Below, piece after piece: positions 34,469 to 46,400 of a stretch of 64,000 nucleotides of DNA. The translations under genes and the position numbers were made by a program. Numbering within the stretch: the first letter of the stretch is position 1; every line of letters begins with the position of its first letter. The notes under the pieces were generated by a model. The model had not been told where the DNA came from and ran no database searches. It saw only the letters and a program-made list of their open reading frames with translations. Source of the DNA: Agroathelia rolfsii. Lineage: Eukaryota; Basidiomycota; Agaricomycetes; Amylocorticiales; Amylocorticiaceae. The stretch spans positions 2,542,001 to 2,606,000 of the forward strand of contig JABRWF010000006.1 in NCBI GenBank assembly GCA_018343915.1, written 5' to 3'.

Positions 34469-35069
34469 TGTCACGACCCCCTCCGCGCACAAGTGGCTCC
34501 CACTCCGACATTTCCCACATGTCCCCACTCACCCTCACCTACTATTATCCAACAACTAAAGACACCTCTCCGGCTCCCAACTTCCACTCTCCGCCCTCCG
34601 CGATTTGGGCGTTGGAACTAGCAACCCCTTGCTTGGCACCCAACTAAAGTCCCGGAGTCTTTTCCTCTTCTCATGTATCCTGTTTTCCCATCATTTTCCC
34701 CACACGTTCTGGTACCCTTGTTCACATAGATAGTTTCGGCCTATTCGCGCCCCGTATTCCGTTTCCCACTCTCCGTCTCACTTCATTTCTATTCCTCTTG
34801 GTATCCTCCTGCTACTATAGTATTTATACCGACCTAGCATGTACCTAGCTACCTCAGTTCGGAAATCAACTTAGTTCCCCTTCTCCTGTCTGACTCCTGT
34901 CCCGGACCACAACTAGGCAAGGGCCTGACACATACATCTTGGCCAAGTCCGGTCACCCCTCTCTTTTCCTATCCACTCTCCCATCTCTACTCCTGTTTAC
35001 TCTGTCTCCGCTTCTGTTCTGCTCCGCCCCTTCCCTTTTCTGCTATCCCTGTCTGTCCGAGACTTAACA
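34469..35069 (+). repeat. Gypsy-1 5' LTR (601 bp)
   Basis: Begins TGTCACGACC and ends GACTTAACA. It matches 49421-51033 (minus the nested insertion) and the copy split across 54389-58351. A pyrimidine-rich interior with TATTTATACC near 34825 could hold the element's promoter. Confidence 0.9.
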
Positions 35070-35109
35070 GTATTTCCGAACTCCAACTTGTCTAGTTGCA
35101 CCACATGAC

Positions 35110-36342
35110 GAGCTGACCTCACAATGCCAATGGGCGTTTCCTACCATCTGATACCAACCAACTCTTCACAGGGTTTGAAGGAACGGTAGGAGCATTTTCC
35201 GCCGCCCCCTTGGCTACCACCCCTCTTGACTCCGTCTCCACGGCCGCTATAGGCCACCGCTCCTCCCAAGGACAACCTGTCCCCGAAGAATACCTTGACA
35301 ACTTCCAGGATGCCAATGATATTAACCAACATCTAAGGGATCTCAAAAATGAGAATAGTAAAAACCCCCTGAAGTATGCCCCTATTGCCCAATCAGCCCC
35401 TGGCCTCTCCCAAGACAATGCATTCTTTGACCGCCTTATGCAAACCTTTGCCTCCACTATTAACAATGTCCATGCAGCCCCGCCAGCTGGGTCAGAATCC
35501 CGTGGGTCAAAAATACTATCCCCAGAAAAATTTGATGGAGAACACCTAGAGAAACTCCGTACATTCTTCCTGCAGGGACAACTCCACTTCCGCAATCATC
35601 CCCGCAATTTTCCAAATAACATAAAGAAGGTTACATTCATGATTATCCATCTAGAGGGTACTGCCCTAGACTGGTTTAAACCCCACCTCAGCAATTCCAT
35701 TCCAGGTTACAAACCCGCCTGGCTCAACTCCTACCCCGCCTTCTAGCAGGAGCTCCACTTAAACTTCGGTTTACTCTGCCCTGCAGAGGAGGCAGAAGTA
35801 GCTCTCGAGGCCTTGGTGATAAAGAGCAACCAGCACATCTAACTCTACATGGTACAGTTCAACCGCTAGGCAGCACTAGCTCAGTGGGGGGATCGCGCCC
35901 TTACCCGCCGCTTCTATGCTGGACTCCCAAATCGACTTAAAGACACGTTGTACAGCCTCCTCAGTGGAAAACCCAATACCCTTGCCGAACTCTGACTATA
36001 AGCCATGATGCTAGACGCTCACTACTGGGAACGTAAAGCGGAACTTGCCCAATCCCTAACAGTCCCTGGCAATACACCTAGCTCCGCTGGGATAAAAGTC
36101 ACATTCCCTCGCACTCCTGCCTCCGCTACTAGGAGTAACTCCACCTGCTTCTTTGCCAAGCCCGTTGCCTCACCATCGCCTATCCCACAGTCAATCCCCG
36201 GGATTGGCCTAGACAGAAAGCTCACAGCCGATGAGCACCAACAGAGAATTTTGAACAACCTCTGCCTCTTTTGTGGTATTGCAGGTCATGCAGTCAGGGA
36301 CTACCGTAAATGTGCCTCTGTCATGAATGCACGCGCTGCAAG
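35110..36342 (+). pseudogene. Gypsy-1 gag, interrupted
   Basis: Capsid-type Gag read from about 35110 (no clear in-frame ATG; 35210 is a TTG). Visible parts are a ILSPEKFDGEHLEKLRTFF segment, the capsid-like HLEGTALDWFKPHL, and a zinc knuckle CLFCGIAGHAVRDYRKC near 36264-36313. In-frame stops at 35744 (TAG), near 35840, near 35867 and near 35990 all sit where a Gln or Arg codon could have changed by C to T. Gypsy-2 is inserted at 36343, so the frame continues only after 43427. It cannot make a normal Gag. Confidence 0.8.
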
Positions 36343-37198
36343 TGTCAAGGCTCACGCTCTTGACTATCTAAACAATAGAGGTGACCCCTACTCACACCAC
36401 AAACAGAGCAATGTACCGCTACTAGGTCCCAAAGATGTACTCCAAGTCTAGAAGACTTTCCACCAAAGGCTACTGTTGGCTAATGACTTGTTACTGCTTG
36501 CTTAGTAAAGAAGGGAGTGCTAAACACTCTGAGATGCTTAGATTCTTTCTTAGAGGGTAATAACTCTAAGTCACACTTTGCCCTGATTTATTAAGGGACT
36601 TGATATAGAGAGGGGGAGGTAGGTAATACAGCCTGTTCTATGGCTTGCTTAGGTCCTTATACAACCCCTAGGCTGACAAGGCACAAAGGGAGGGCAAGGG
36701 TGAGAGGGCTAGGACAATGAGCCTGAAGGCAAATGTATTAGTAAATAGTAAAGAGAGATGTACATGCTTATTTACTCACCTGAAGGCAAAAGGTCGAAGC
36801 TAAGGCCTTCAGGGAGTGTTACAGGGTCCTTATATAAGTTTCAGGGGTGGTCTGTGCACTTCTGAATGGTCTGTGCACAGAGACAGAAATAGAAAGGAAT
36901 GCTAAACATAGTACAAATGGATGACTGAGCATGATGGTGCAATCATTGCATCATCAGCTGATTGATCAAGAGTCTAGACTTGGAATGAACTAGAAGGGTC
37001 TAGACTCTGTTTACTAATAGGTACTGGTACAAAGGTATAATGATGGCCGGTCATATAACTAAGTACTCTGTAACCAATTGTCCTAGGCGGTCTATTATGA
37101 ATAAATAATGTGTAGAAAGTCCAAGAAAAATTGTAAAAATACAAGAAAAATACAGGAAAATAAAAAAAAATTAGGAGAGTCTGGGTGTACCCATGACA
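36343..37198 (-). repeat. Gypsy-2 3' LTR (856 bp)
   Basis: Pairs with 42566-43421. Solo copies of the same length occur at 45420-46275, 55658-56513 and 61705-62560. Confidence 0.92.
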
Positions 37199-37209
37199 TT
37201 ACCCCCCTT
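37199..37209 (-). other. Gypsy-2 polypurine tract
   Basis: On the minus strand AGAAGGGGGGTAATG lies directly before the 3' LTR and just after the pol stop (37212-37210). This is the expected plus-strand primer site for an LTR retrotransposon. Confidence 0.7.
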
Positions 37210-40200
37210 CTAAGGAGCATTTCCCCAAAACCGCCTATGTCCAATGCACCATGAGCCAGTAATAGATCTTTCTACTTGTGTTAGGTTCTCTACTGTCCTA
37301 AATGGAAGACTACCAAATGTAGTTGCTGAGATTCTTCTAGGAGCACTTGGATTTTCTCGATAAAACTGGGTAATCAGTCTTTTTGCATGTATATCTTGTG
37401 CAAATTCCCAGCTATCTTCTCCTGGATATCCCTTGTACTCTACTAAGAACTAGAGTTTCTTCCATCTTCCATGTAGTCGAGCATCCTTAATGTGTGACAC
37501 TTCCCATTCCTCTTCTCCTTCTACCTCTACTGGTGGTGGCTCTTCTGGGGTTCTACCTGGAATCTCGCTTTCCTGGTATGGTTGTAGAAGGTTTACATGG
37601 AAGACATTGTGTACATGCCAATTTTTTGGGATATTAATTTCATAGTTTAATTCCCCAATTCTTTTGACTACCTTATAGGGGCCTAGCTTTTTAGGGCTAA
37701 GTTTCCTACTTGGTTGTTTAGCAAACTTGATATTTCGTGCATCTAGCCATACTCTAGCTCCTGGTTCTAACTGGGGGAAACTTTTCTTTTTCTGATCATA
37801 GTACTGTTTCATAGTTTCCGCTGTTTTAGCTAGAGCTGCTTGAGCTTCTAGTTGGACCTCTTTTAGGTTACCTAACCAGTCTTGTGCTCCTATAGTCTTA
37901 GGCTGAGGCTGAGGGAGAATCTCCATTTCTGGCACAAACCCATAGTTGAGTTCAAAGGGTGTAAACCCTGTTGCTATACTCTGTCTTTGGTTTAATGCAA
38001 ATTCTGCCACCTCTAGGTTTTCTGCCCAATTGGTCTGCCTTTGGTTAGAGTAAATTCGTAAATAGGTTTCAATTTCTTGATTTAGCCTTTCTGTCTATCC
38101 ATCACTTTGTGGATGATAAGCAGTGGACAAGGCTGTTTTGATGCCTAATTTACAATGAATCTCTTTCATAACCTGGCTTGCAAATTAGGGGCCTCTATCT
38201 GTAGTCCAGACCTTAGGAACACCATGGAGTTTAAACACATGCTTTAGATATAATCCTGCTACCTCTACTACAGTCACTGCTTCAACAGTTGGGATTAGGT
38301 GACACATCTTTGTGAGTTTGTCTACAATCACTAGGATAGAGTCAAATTCTCCTGACTTGGGTAGTTTTACAATCATATCAGCTGTCACATGTTCCCAGGG
38401 TTTCTGCGGAGCGGGCAGTGGTTGAAGTAAACCAGGGGGTGGTTGGCGTGAACTCTTATTTGCAATACACTGGGGGCATGTGGTTACATATTCATTAATG
38501 AATTTAGTCATGCTTGGCCACCAATAATTGCGTGATACTAGTTCTAAGGTTTTATGTTTCCCTGGATGTCCTGCAGCTGGCGCATCATGGAATTTCTTTA
38601 CAATTTCTGCACACAGTTGGGTATCCTTTGGTACATAAACCTTTCCCCGGTATAGAACTAGGCCTTCTTCTTGGTTCCACTCCTCAATTCCATTTCGGAG
38701 CTTTACTGGCCCTAGATCTTTTAGCACCTGAAGAGCTTCTGCTACTTCTGGTTCTGGATTTGCTTTTCTGATCTGGGTTAGAAGACCTTTTTCTCCTTCA
38801 ACTGTAACATGTCCCCTTCTTCCAGCATTGATACGAAATAGGTGTGGGTTTAGTACAATTTACGCCTTATTGTCTTCTGCATTATCTTTATGGAAGTCAG
38901 GGCGGCGGGAGAGGGCATCAGCTCTACCATTATCACTTCCTTTCTTGTAGTGAATGAGGAAGTTGTATTCAGATAGGAATAATGACCATCTTGCTTGTCG
39001 TCTAGTCAGATCCTTAGATGTTTTCCAGTATTCTAAGTTTTTATGATCTGACCAGATTTCAAATGGTTCCTCTGTTCCTATTAGATAGTGCCTCCACTCC
39101 TTGAGCGCTCTAATAATTGCTAGCATTTCCTTATCCCAGATCTCATAGTTTTGCTCTGCTGGATTAAGAGATTGAGATAGATATGCGATAGGGTGCCAGC
39201 TACTATTGTCCTGCATTTGAAAGATTACTGCCCCAGTGGCAAAGTTGGAGGAGTCTGTTTCAACCCTAGTTTTTCTTTTTGGGTCAAACATTGCCAATAC
39301 TGGTGCAGAAACAAATGCATTCCTTAGCGCATCAAAGGAGTTTTGCTCCTCTTTAGTCCATTGCCATGCTACATTGCCTGTTAACCGATCTAGAGGTTTG
39401 CACAGGTCACCAAACCCCTTTATAAACCAACGGTAATAGTTGGCTAATCCCCTAAACTGTCTAATTTCTTTGACTGTCTTAGGGATTGGCTAGTCCTTAA
39501 TAGCTTGCACCTTTTCAGGCATCATGCGGATGGAATTATAACCAATTATTAGTCCTAGGAATTCGACTTGGTTTGCATTGAATTTACATTTCTCTGCATT
39601 CACATACAAGTCGTTTTCTTTCAAGCACCGCAGCACTTCTAGGACTAGCTCAGAGTGTTTCTTCTGAGTGTTTGATGCAATTAGAATATCATCAATATAA
39701 ACAAAGACTTTTCCTAATGCAATCAAATTGGCTAGAATCTCATCCATCATGCGCTGAAATGTGGCTGGTGCATTTGTTAAGCCAAAGGTCATTACTGTAG
39801 GTTCAAACAGTCCTAGAGGCGTCACAAAAGCCGCTTTGTACTCATCTCCTTCTTGGATCCGGACATTGTTATATCTCCATCTAAGATCTAGCTTAGTGAA
39901 GATTTTACTTCCACTTAGCTTATCTATAATTGTGCTAATAAGGGGGAGGGGGTAACTATCCTTCACCGTGATATCATTGAGTTTGCGATAGTCTTGTACT
40001 GGTCGTAGTACTCCAGATTTCTTTGGAATAAAGAAAAAGGGGGAGCTCATAGGGCTTTCAGATTTTCTAAGATAACCCTTGGTAAGATTTTCCCTAATGT
40101 ATTCATTCAAAGAATTCCTTTCCTTGACTGCAAGTAGATATACCTTAGATCTGCCTATAGATGCCCCTTCCTTTAGGATTATTTTGTGATCCCAAGGTTT

Positions 40201-40784
40201 CCGTGTAGGCATCCTAGTAGACTCCTCTTTTGAAAAGACTTGTTTATATAGGAGGTACTCTGTTGGTATTTCCACTGCATCCAAGACCTTTGCAGCATGT
40301 ATATGTTCCTTCCTCAACTCTACTGTTGCCTCCTTCCAGTCAATCTCAGGATTCTCTACTCTTAGCCAGTCTATCCCCAAGATAACATCTTCCTCTCCAA
40401 TATCAACTACACTCATATGTATCTCTTGCTCTACTCCTCCTGTCACCAAACTAACTATAATATACTCTGTAATTTTACCAATTTTGTTTGAGGAATTATC
40501 AATATTGTACAAAGGAATTGGTTGGGGAAGCGATTTTTTTGGGATTTGATTTTTATGTACAAAGTGTTTATTTACAAAAGTAGAAAAAGCGCCAGAATCA
40601 ATCATTGCAAGAGTATCAATAGAAAAGGACTGTCCACGTAATTCAATAGGTACGTGTAAATGTTGGGTATTTACCCCTAGTATAGAAGCAGAAATAGAAA
40701 AAGAAGAAACATCAGAAAATGGTACATAGTATTCAGTATTCTGTTCTTTTGGCTCCTGGGTTTTGGCCTTAACCTGGGAGCCTT
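37210..40784 (-). pseudogene. Gypsy-2 pol: protease, RT, RNase H, integrase, chromodomain
   Basis: Domains in order on the minus strand: aspartic protease (MIDSGAFSTFV near 40605; VILGIDWL), reverse transcriptase (LRPVQDYRKLND, FVYIDDILIAS near 39700), RNase H (TDSSNFATGAVIF, near 39260), integrase zinc site (HPGKH..CPQC near 38560-38470), catalytic core (VIVDKLTK, WTTDRGP, AYHPQSDG..TERLNQE), and a C-terminal chromodomain (VEYKGYPGEDSWE) ending at 37210. Stops at about 39491 (TAG for Trp), 38862, 38184, near 38083 and 37452 break the frame, each explicable by one transition. The frame is open right back to the gag stop, in the -1 frame relative to gag. It is not functional as it stands but only a few changes from intact. 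Confidence 0.88.
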
Positions 40785-42071
40785 TTAAAAACCTGCTAAT
40801 GCAAGTTGGTCGCGCATCTGCGTAATTTGCTCCTCATATGCTTCAAATCTTGTCATAAGGTCCCCTATAGATAGTGTTGTACTTGCTGCTACTTGTTGAG
40901 GCACTGGAGTTGTAGTCAAAGTAGTAGGTACATTAGGGGCGCTTGAAGTGGATGCTGCAACCCTAGCTGGATTCCTAGCTGGACGAGGAGGTGGGGCTTG
41001 TTTCCAGGGTCTAGTTCCTGGTGCTCTTCTGACTTTAGGACTTGTACAATCTGCTTGTACATAGCCAAACTGCTGGCAGTTAAAGCATTGCACCTGGCTC
41101 ATAGGGGTAGTTCCTGGGGTAGGAATCCCTGGGTTTATAGATCCTGGGCTTGGGTTGGAGCTTGTAGTAGCTGCTACTGTGGTGCTTATCGAGGAAGGTC
41201 CTTTTCCTTGGTTTTGAGACTTTGGATTCCAAACCCCCATCTCCTTAAGTGCACGTTCTGCTTCTCCTGCATTTTCTACGGCACTCTGAAAGGTTACCAT
41301 TGATCCCTTCCACCCTATCATTAGGTTCCTAATCCGCCAGTTCAGTCCAGCACAGTAGCGAATGCGCATATCCCCTTTTTCTAGCTCTACTGTATATGCT
41401 AACTTTGTGAACCAAGCTGTATAGTCCCTAATAGAGTGTATCCCTTGCCGGAAGTTCTGGATCTTTGTTAGGGCATCTGCCTTGTAGTCAAAGTTGCCAT
41501 ATGCAGCGACAAACTCCTCATATAATTCAGTAATTCCAAAATCTGGGTTTCCAGGCTTCTCTGCTTCTATAATTTCAGGAATGAAGTGAGCTGCCCAGTC
41601 TGCTGCAGATCCAGTTAGACAGCAAATAAACTGCTTGGCCTCACTCTGAGGGTCTCCATACAATTCTTCATTGTCTGACATCCATAGCTTCCAGTCACGG
41701 AAGAAGGTCCGGAATTTGCGTGCATCCCCATCATATTTCTCTGGCCTTGTTACGACCTCTTTAGGTTTGGGGGGACTAGGAGTATACCACTCCTCAATTT
41801 CCTTGTCTTCTCCTGTCTTGGACTTCTTTGTAGTAAAGTGGATTTTTTGTCCACTAGCAAAGCGTGTCATATCTGCATGCTGATCCTGCATGCCACCTAT
41901 CATTTTGAGGATATCTGCTTAACCTAGAGCTAGAAGCTCCATAGTCCGAGATAACCAAGAAATAGCTCCCTCTAAGGTTGCAGGGGCTCCTGAAGTGCCC
42001 CCAACTCCTTCAAGTTTGCCTTCCTCTATTTCCTCTTTGCGTTTTCCATGACGTGATGGGGCTCTAGACAT
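40785..42071 (-). pseudogene. Gypsy-2 gag
   Basis: Starts M-S-R-A-P-S-R at 42071 and is broken by one TAA near 41920 (CAA to TAA likely); an open frame then runs from 41903 to 40785. It shows a capsid-like core (RPEKYDGDARKFRTFFRDW, CCLTGSAADWAAHF, FRQGIHSIRDYTAWF). The zinc knuckle CFNCQQFGYVQADC has Tyr where the metal-binding His should be (CAT/CAC to TAT/TAC). A C-terminal coiled region follows. Gag is probably inactive because of the stop and the knuckle change. Confidence 0.85.
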
Positions 42072-42565
42072 GATTGGATGTAGTGTTGGAGAGGAAGGGA
42101 GTGATTGGTGATCCTATGTGTGATAGTGGAGCTATAGCTCAACACTGTATAAATCCTTTGGTCTTCTTCTTCCTAAGGCTGCAAGCGGACAGCCTTCTGG
42201 TAGTGTAGTAAAGATACTATCTACAAAAGCTCCTTATTTGTCAAAGCAGTTATACTCCCTTGTGAGGAGTCCCTAGAAGCAGCTGACTAACTCAGCAGTA
42301 ACGCCTTTGGGTAACAGCCCACAATTTCCCAGGAATGTACTGGTACTTTTGCAGCTATGCCTTAACAGGTTGAAAGGACGTAATTAAGGTCCCCAATTGC
42401 TTCTGCTAACAGTTCAATGACAAATAAGGCTCACAAGTGAAAGGTATAGTACTTGTATCTACAAAATCTTTTCCTTGCTTGTGCTGACTTGTAAGTGATT
42501 TATTTCTTACACAATCTTGGAGCTAAGGCTCTACAAGACTGGATCAGGTGTCAGCTTCGACCTGA

Positions 42566-43421
42566 TGTCAAGGCTCACACTCTTGACTATCTAAACAACA
42601 GAGGTGACCCCTACTCACACCACAAACAGAGCAATGTACCGCTACTAGGTCCCAAAGGTGTACTCCAAGTCTAGAAGACTTTCCACCAAAGGCTACTATT
42701 GGCTAATGACTTATTACTGCTTGCTTAGTAAAGAAGGGAGTGCTAAACACTCTGAGATGCTTAGATTCTTTCTTAGAGGGTAATAACTCTAAGTCACACT
42801 TTGCCCTGATTTATTAAGGGACTTGATATAGAGAGGGGGAGGCAGGCAATACAGCCTGTTCTATGGCTTGCTTAGGTCCTTATACAACCCCTAGGCTGAC
42901 AAGGCACAAAGGGAGGGCAAGGGTGAGAGGGCTAGGACAATGAGCCTGAAGGCAAATGTATTAGTAAATAGTAAAGAGAGATGTACATGCTTATTTACTC
43001 ACCTAAAGGCAAAAGGTCGAAGCTAAGGCCTTCAGGGAGTGTTACAGGGTCCTTATATAAGTTTCAGGGGTGGTCTGTGCACTTCTGAATGGTCTGTGCA
43101 CAGAGACAGAAATAGAAAGGAATGCTAAACATAGTACAAATGGATGACTAAGCATGATAGTGCAATCATTGCATCATCAGCTGATTGATCAAGAGTCTAG
43201 ACTTGGAATGAACTAGAAGGGTCTAGACTCTGTTTACTAATAGGTACTGGTACAAAGGTATAATGATGGCCGGTCATATAACTAAGTACTCTGTAACCAA
43301 TTGTCCTAGGCGGTCTATTATGAATAAATAATGTGTAGAAAGTCCAAGAAAAATTGTAAAAATACAAGAAAAATACAGGAAAATAAAGAAAAATTAGGAG
43401 AGTCTGGATGTACCCATGACA
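42566..43421 (-). repeat. Gypsy-2 5' LTR (856 bp)
   Basis: Partner of 36343-37198. Next to it, at 42541-42565, GGTGTCAGCTTCGACCTGA contains a short self-complementary pair (CAGGT..ACCTG) where the primer binding site should lie; I could not match it to a tRNA. Confidence 0.9.
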
Positions 43422-43426
43422 GCAAG

Positions 43427-46400
43427 GGTCGATGAGGCAAGTGATGATGGATCTGAACAAGCAAAACAGTGAGCAGCCCTCAAGACCCCGTACAGGTTGA
43501 GGGCTGCGCAATTCCACCACATACCCCCGTTATCATGAATTTACAGGCTTCCACCATAGAGCCGTCAAAATCCCTTGTCCTTTCATGTACTTCACCTTCC
43601 ATCTCTGATGACTCCGTACCTTTCAGCATCTTTGTAGACTCCGGCTCCTCCCACAGTTTTGTCGATTCATCCCTTATCAAATCCTTACCTACTACTTCTG
43701 TTCCTCCTGTAATACTCTGCCTTTTTGACGGAAGCTCTGCCAATACAATCACTGAGTCCATCTACCTCCTAGTCCGCTTTCCGTCTGGTAGCCAACATCA
43801 AATCTTGTTCTACGTCACTCCACTAGATCCATCTTGCTCTGCTGTCCTTGGTTACGATTGGCTAGCCCTGCACAATCCAATGATTGATTGGGCTAAAAAC
43901 CACATCTCGTTCAACCCCCAGACAGTTAAAGGTGGAAATCCAACCACCTTGTCAACCCCCTCAGCTCCGGCTAACTCTCCGTCATCATCAGCCTCTTTGC
44001 AGCCTCTATCTGCATCTACATATCCGTCTCCGCCCGCATCTGCGTATCCGTCTCCACCTGCATCTGCGCCTCCATCTCCGTCCCAGCCCCCGGCTATTCC
44101 AATATCCCTTGTAGGGGTAGCCACCTTCCTCCGCGCCTGCCGTACTAACTCCACCCCCATATACGCTTTAGACGTCCTGCCCAGTATGTCTAGTTGAGCG
44201 GCAACTGCTACCATGCCTGCCAATATGTCTTTACTCCCTATAGAATACCACGACTTTGTGGATATTTTCAGTGAAACAAAATCCAAGACACTGGCGCCTC
44301 ACCGCCCCTACGACCTCCGCATCGACCTGGAAGAGGGCTTGTCTCCACCCCTAGGACCCATATACTCCCTCTCTCCACCAGAACTTGAAGCCCTCCGCAC
44401 CTTCATAGACGAGAACCTCCGCTCAGGATTTATCCGCCCCTTGACCTCCACCTATGGCACTCCCATTCTGTTTGTAAAGAAAAAAGATGGTTCCCTCCGC
44501 CTGTGCATTGACTTTTGGGGACTGAACCGTATCTTGAAGAAGGACAGGTACCCGCTTCCGCTAATCTCCAACCTGTTGGATGCACCTTAGAAGGCTTGCC
44601 TTTACACCAAAATTGACCTATGCCACGCATACCACCTCGTCCGTATTGTAGAAGGTGACAAGTGGAAAACAGTCTTCCGAACCCGCTACGGCTCATTTGA
44701 ATGGAGGGTTATGCCGTTTGGACTCACAAATGCCCCAGCCGCCTTCCAGCATTTTATGAATGACATCTTCTCTGACCTCCTCGACGTCTGCGTGGTGGTA
44801 TACCTGGACGACATCCTTATATATTCTGATGAACCAAGTCAGCATACTGCGCAAGTCCGCGAGGTTCTCCGGAGACTCCGCAAGCACGGTCTATATGGCC
44901 ACGCTGACAAGTGCCTGTTTGGCGTTGATACTGTGGAGTACCTGGGGTACATTCTGTCTCTAGATGGCCTAACAATGGACAAATCCAAAATCCAGGCAAT
45001 TTAGGACTGGCCCAAACCACGCAAGGTAAAAGATATTTAGTCCTTCCTGGGCTTTGCAAACTTCTACCGGTGGTTCAGTCACAATTACTCCAAGATTGTC
45101 ATCCCACTAACCTGCCTGACCCGAAAAGATACTCCGTGGAACTTTGACAACAAATACCGCTCCGCATTCACCAAGCTGAAGGAGGCGTTCGTCTCCGCTC
45201 CAATCCTCACGCACTGGGCCCCGGATCAACAGCTCATAGTGGAAACAGATGCCTCCAACTATGCCATTGCCGGAATCCTCTCTATCACTTACCCTGACGG
45301 TGAAATCTGCCCAATTGCATTCTACTCCTGCTCCTTGTCAACCACAGAACTCAACTACAATACGCATGATAAGGAACTCCTGGTGATTTTCGAAGCATTC
45401 CGGATGTGGAGGCACTACCTGTCAAGGTTCACGCTCTTGACTATCTAAACAACAGAGGTGACCCCTACTCACACCACAAACAGAATAATGTACCGCTACT
45501 AGGTCCCAAAGGTGTACTCCAAGTCTAGAAGACTTTCCACCAAAGGCTACTGTTGGCTAATGACTTTTTACTGCTTGCTTAGTAAAGAAGGGAGTGCTAA
45601 ACACTCTGAGACACTTAGATTCTTTCTTAGAGGGTAATAACCCTAAGTCACACTTTGCCCTGATTTATTAAGGGACTTGATATAGAGAGGGGGAGGCAGG
45701 CAATACAGCCTGTTCTATGGCTTGCTTAGGTCCTTATACAACCCCTAGGCTGACGAGGCACAAAGGGAGGGCAAGGGTGAGAGGGCTAGGACGATGAACC
45801 TGAAGGTAAATGTATTAGTAAATAGTAAAGAGAGATATACATGCTTATTTACTCACCTGAAGGCAAAAGGTCAAAGCTAAGGCCTTTAGGGAGTGTTACA
45901 GGGTCCTTATATAAGTTTCAGGGGTGGTCTGTGCACTTCTGAATGGTCTGTGCACAGAGACAGAAATAGAAAGGAATGCTAAACATAGTACAAATAGATG
46001 ACTGAGCATGATGGTGCAATCATTGCATCATCAGCTGATTGATCAAGAGTCTAGACTTGGAATGAACTAGAAGGGTCTAGACTCTGTTTACTAATAGGTA
46101 CTGGTACAAAGGTATAATGATGGCCGGTCATATAACTAAGTACTCTGTAACCAATTATCCTAGGCAGTCTATTATAAATAAATAATGTGTAGAAAGTCCA
46201 AGAAAAATCATAAAAATACAAGAAAAATACAGGAAAATAAAGAAAAATTAGGAGAGTCTGGGTGTACCCATGACACTACCTTGAAGGCGCCTCCCTTCCG
46301 ATTGATGTGGTCACAGATCACAAAAACCTAGTCTACTTTTTCACCACTAAGCTGCTGACTTGTCGCCAGGCCCACTGGTCAGAATTCCTCTCTACCTTCT

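Larger units (their letters stand above)
36343..43421 (-). mobile_element. Gypsy-2: Ty3/gypsy chromovirus nested in Gypsy-1 gag
   Basis: A complete 7079-bp element on the minus strand. The LTRs are 36343-37198 and 42566-43421, each 856 bp, with ends TGTCAAGG..CCATGACA in the plus reading. The target duplication GCAAG is at 36338-36342 and 43422-43426. Internal order on the minus strand is gag (42071 to 40785), then protease, reverse transcriptase, RNase H, integrase and chromodomain (40784 to 37210). A polypurine tract lies beside the LTR at 37198. The two LTRs differ at roughly a dozen places, apparently all transitions. Confidence 0.93.

Noticed and set aside
35070..35095. tRNA primer binding site of Gypsy-1
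   Set aside because: Sequence after the 5' LTR (GTATTTCCGAACTCC) did not match a tRNA 3' end that I could verify; an offset or self-priming site is possible.
43197..43520. Minus-strand open frame over the Gypsy-2 LTR end
   Set aside because: It reads through LTR sequence that is repeated five times in the window and has no domain.
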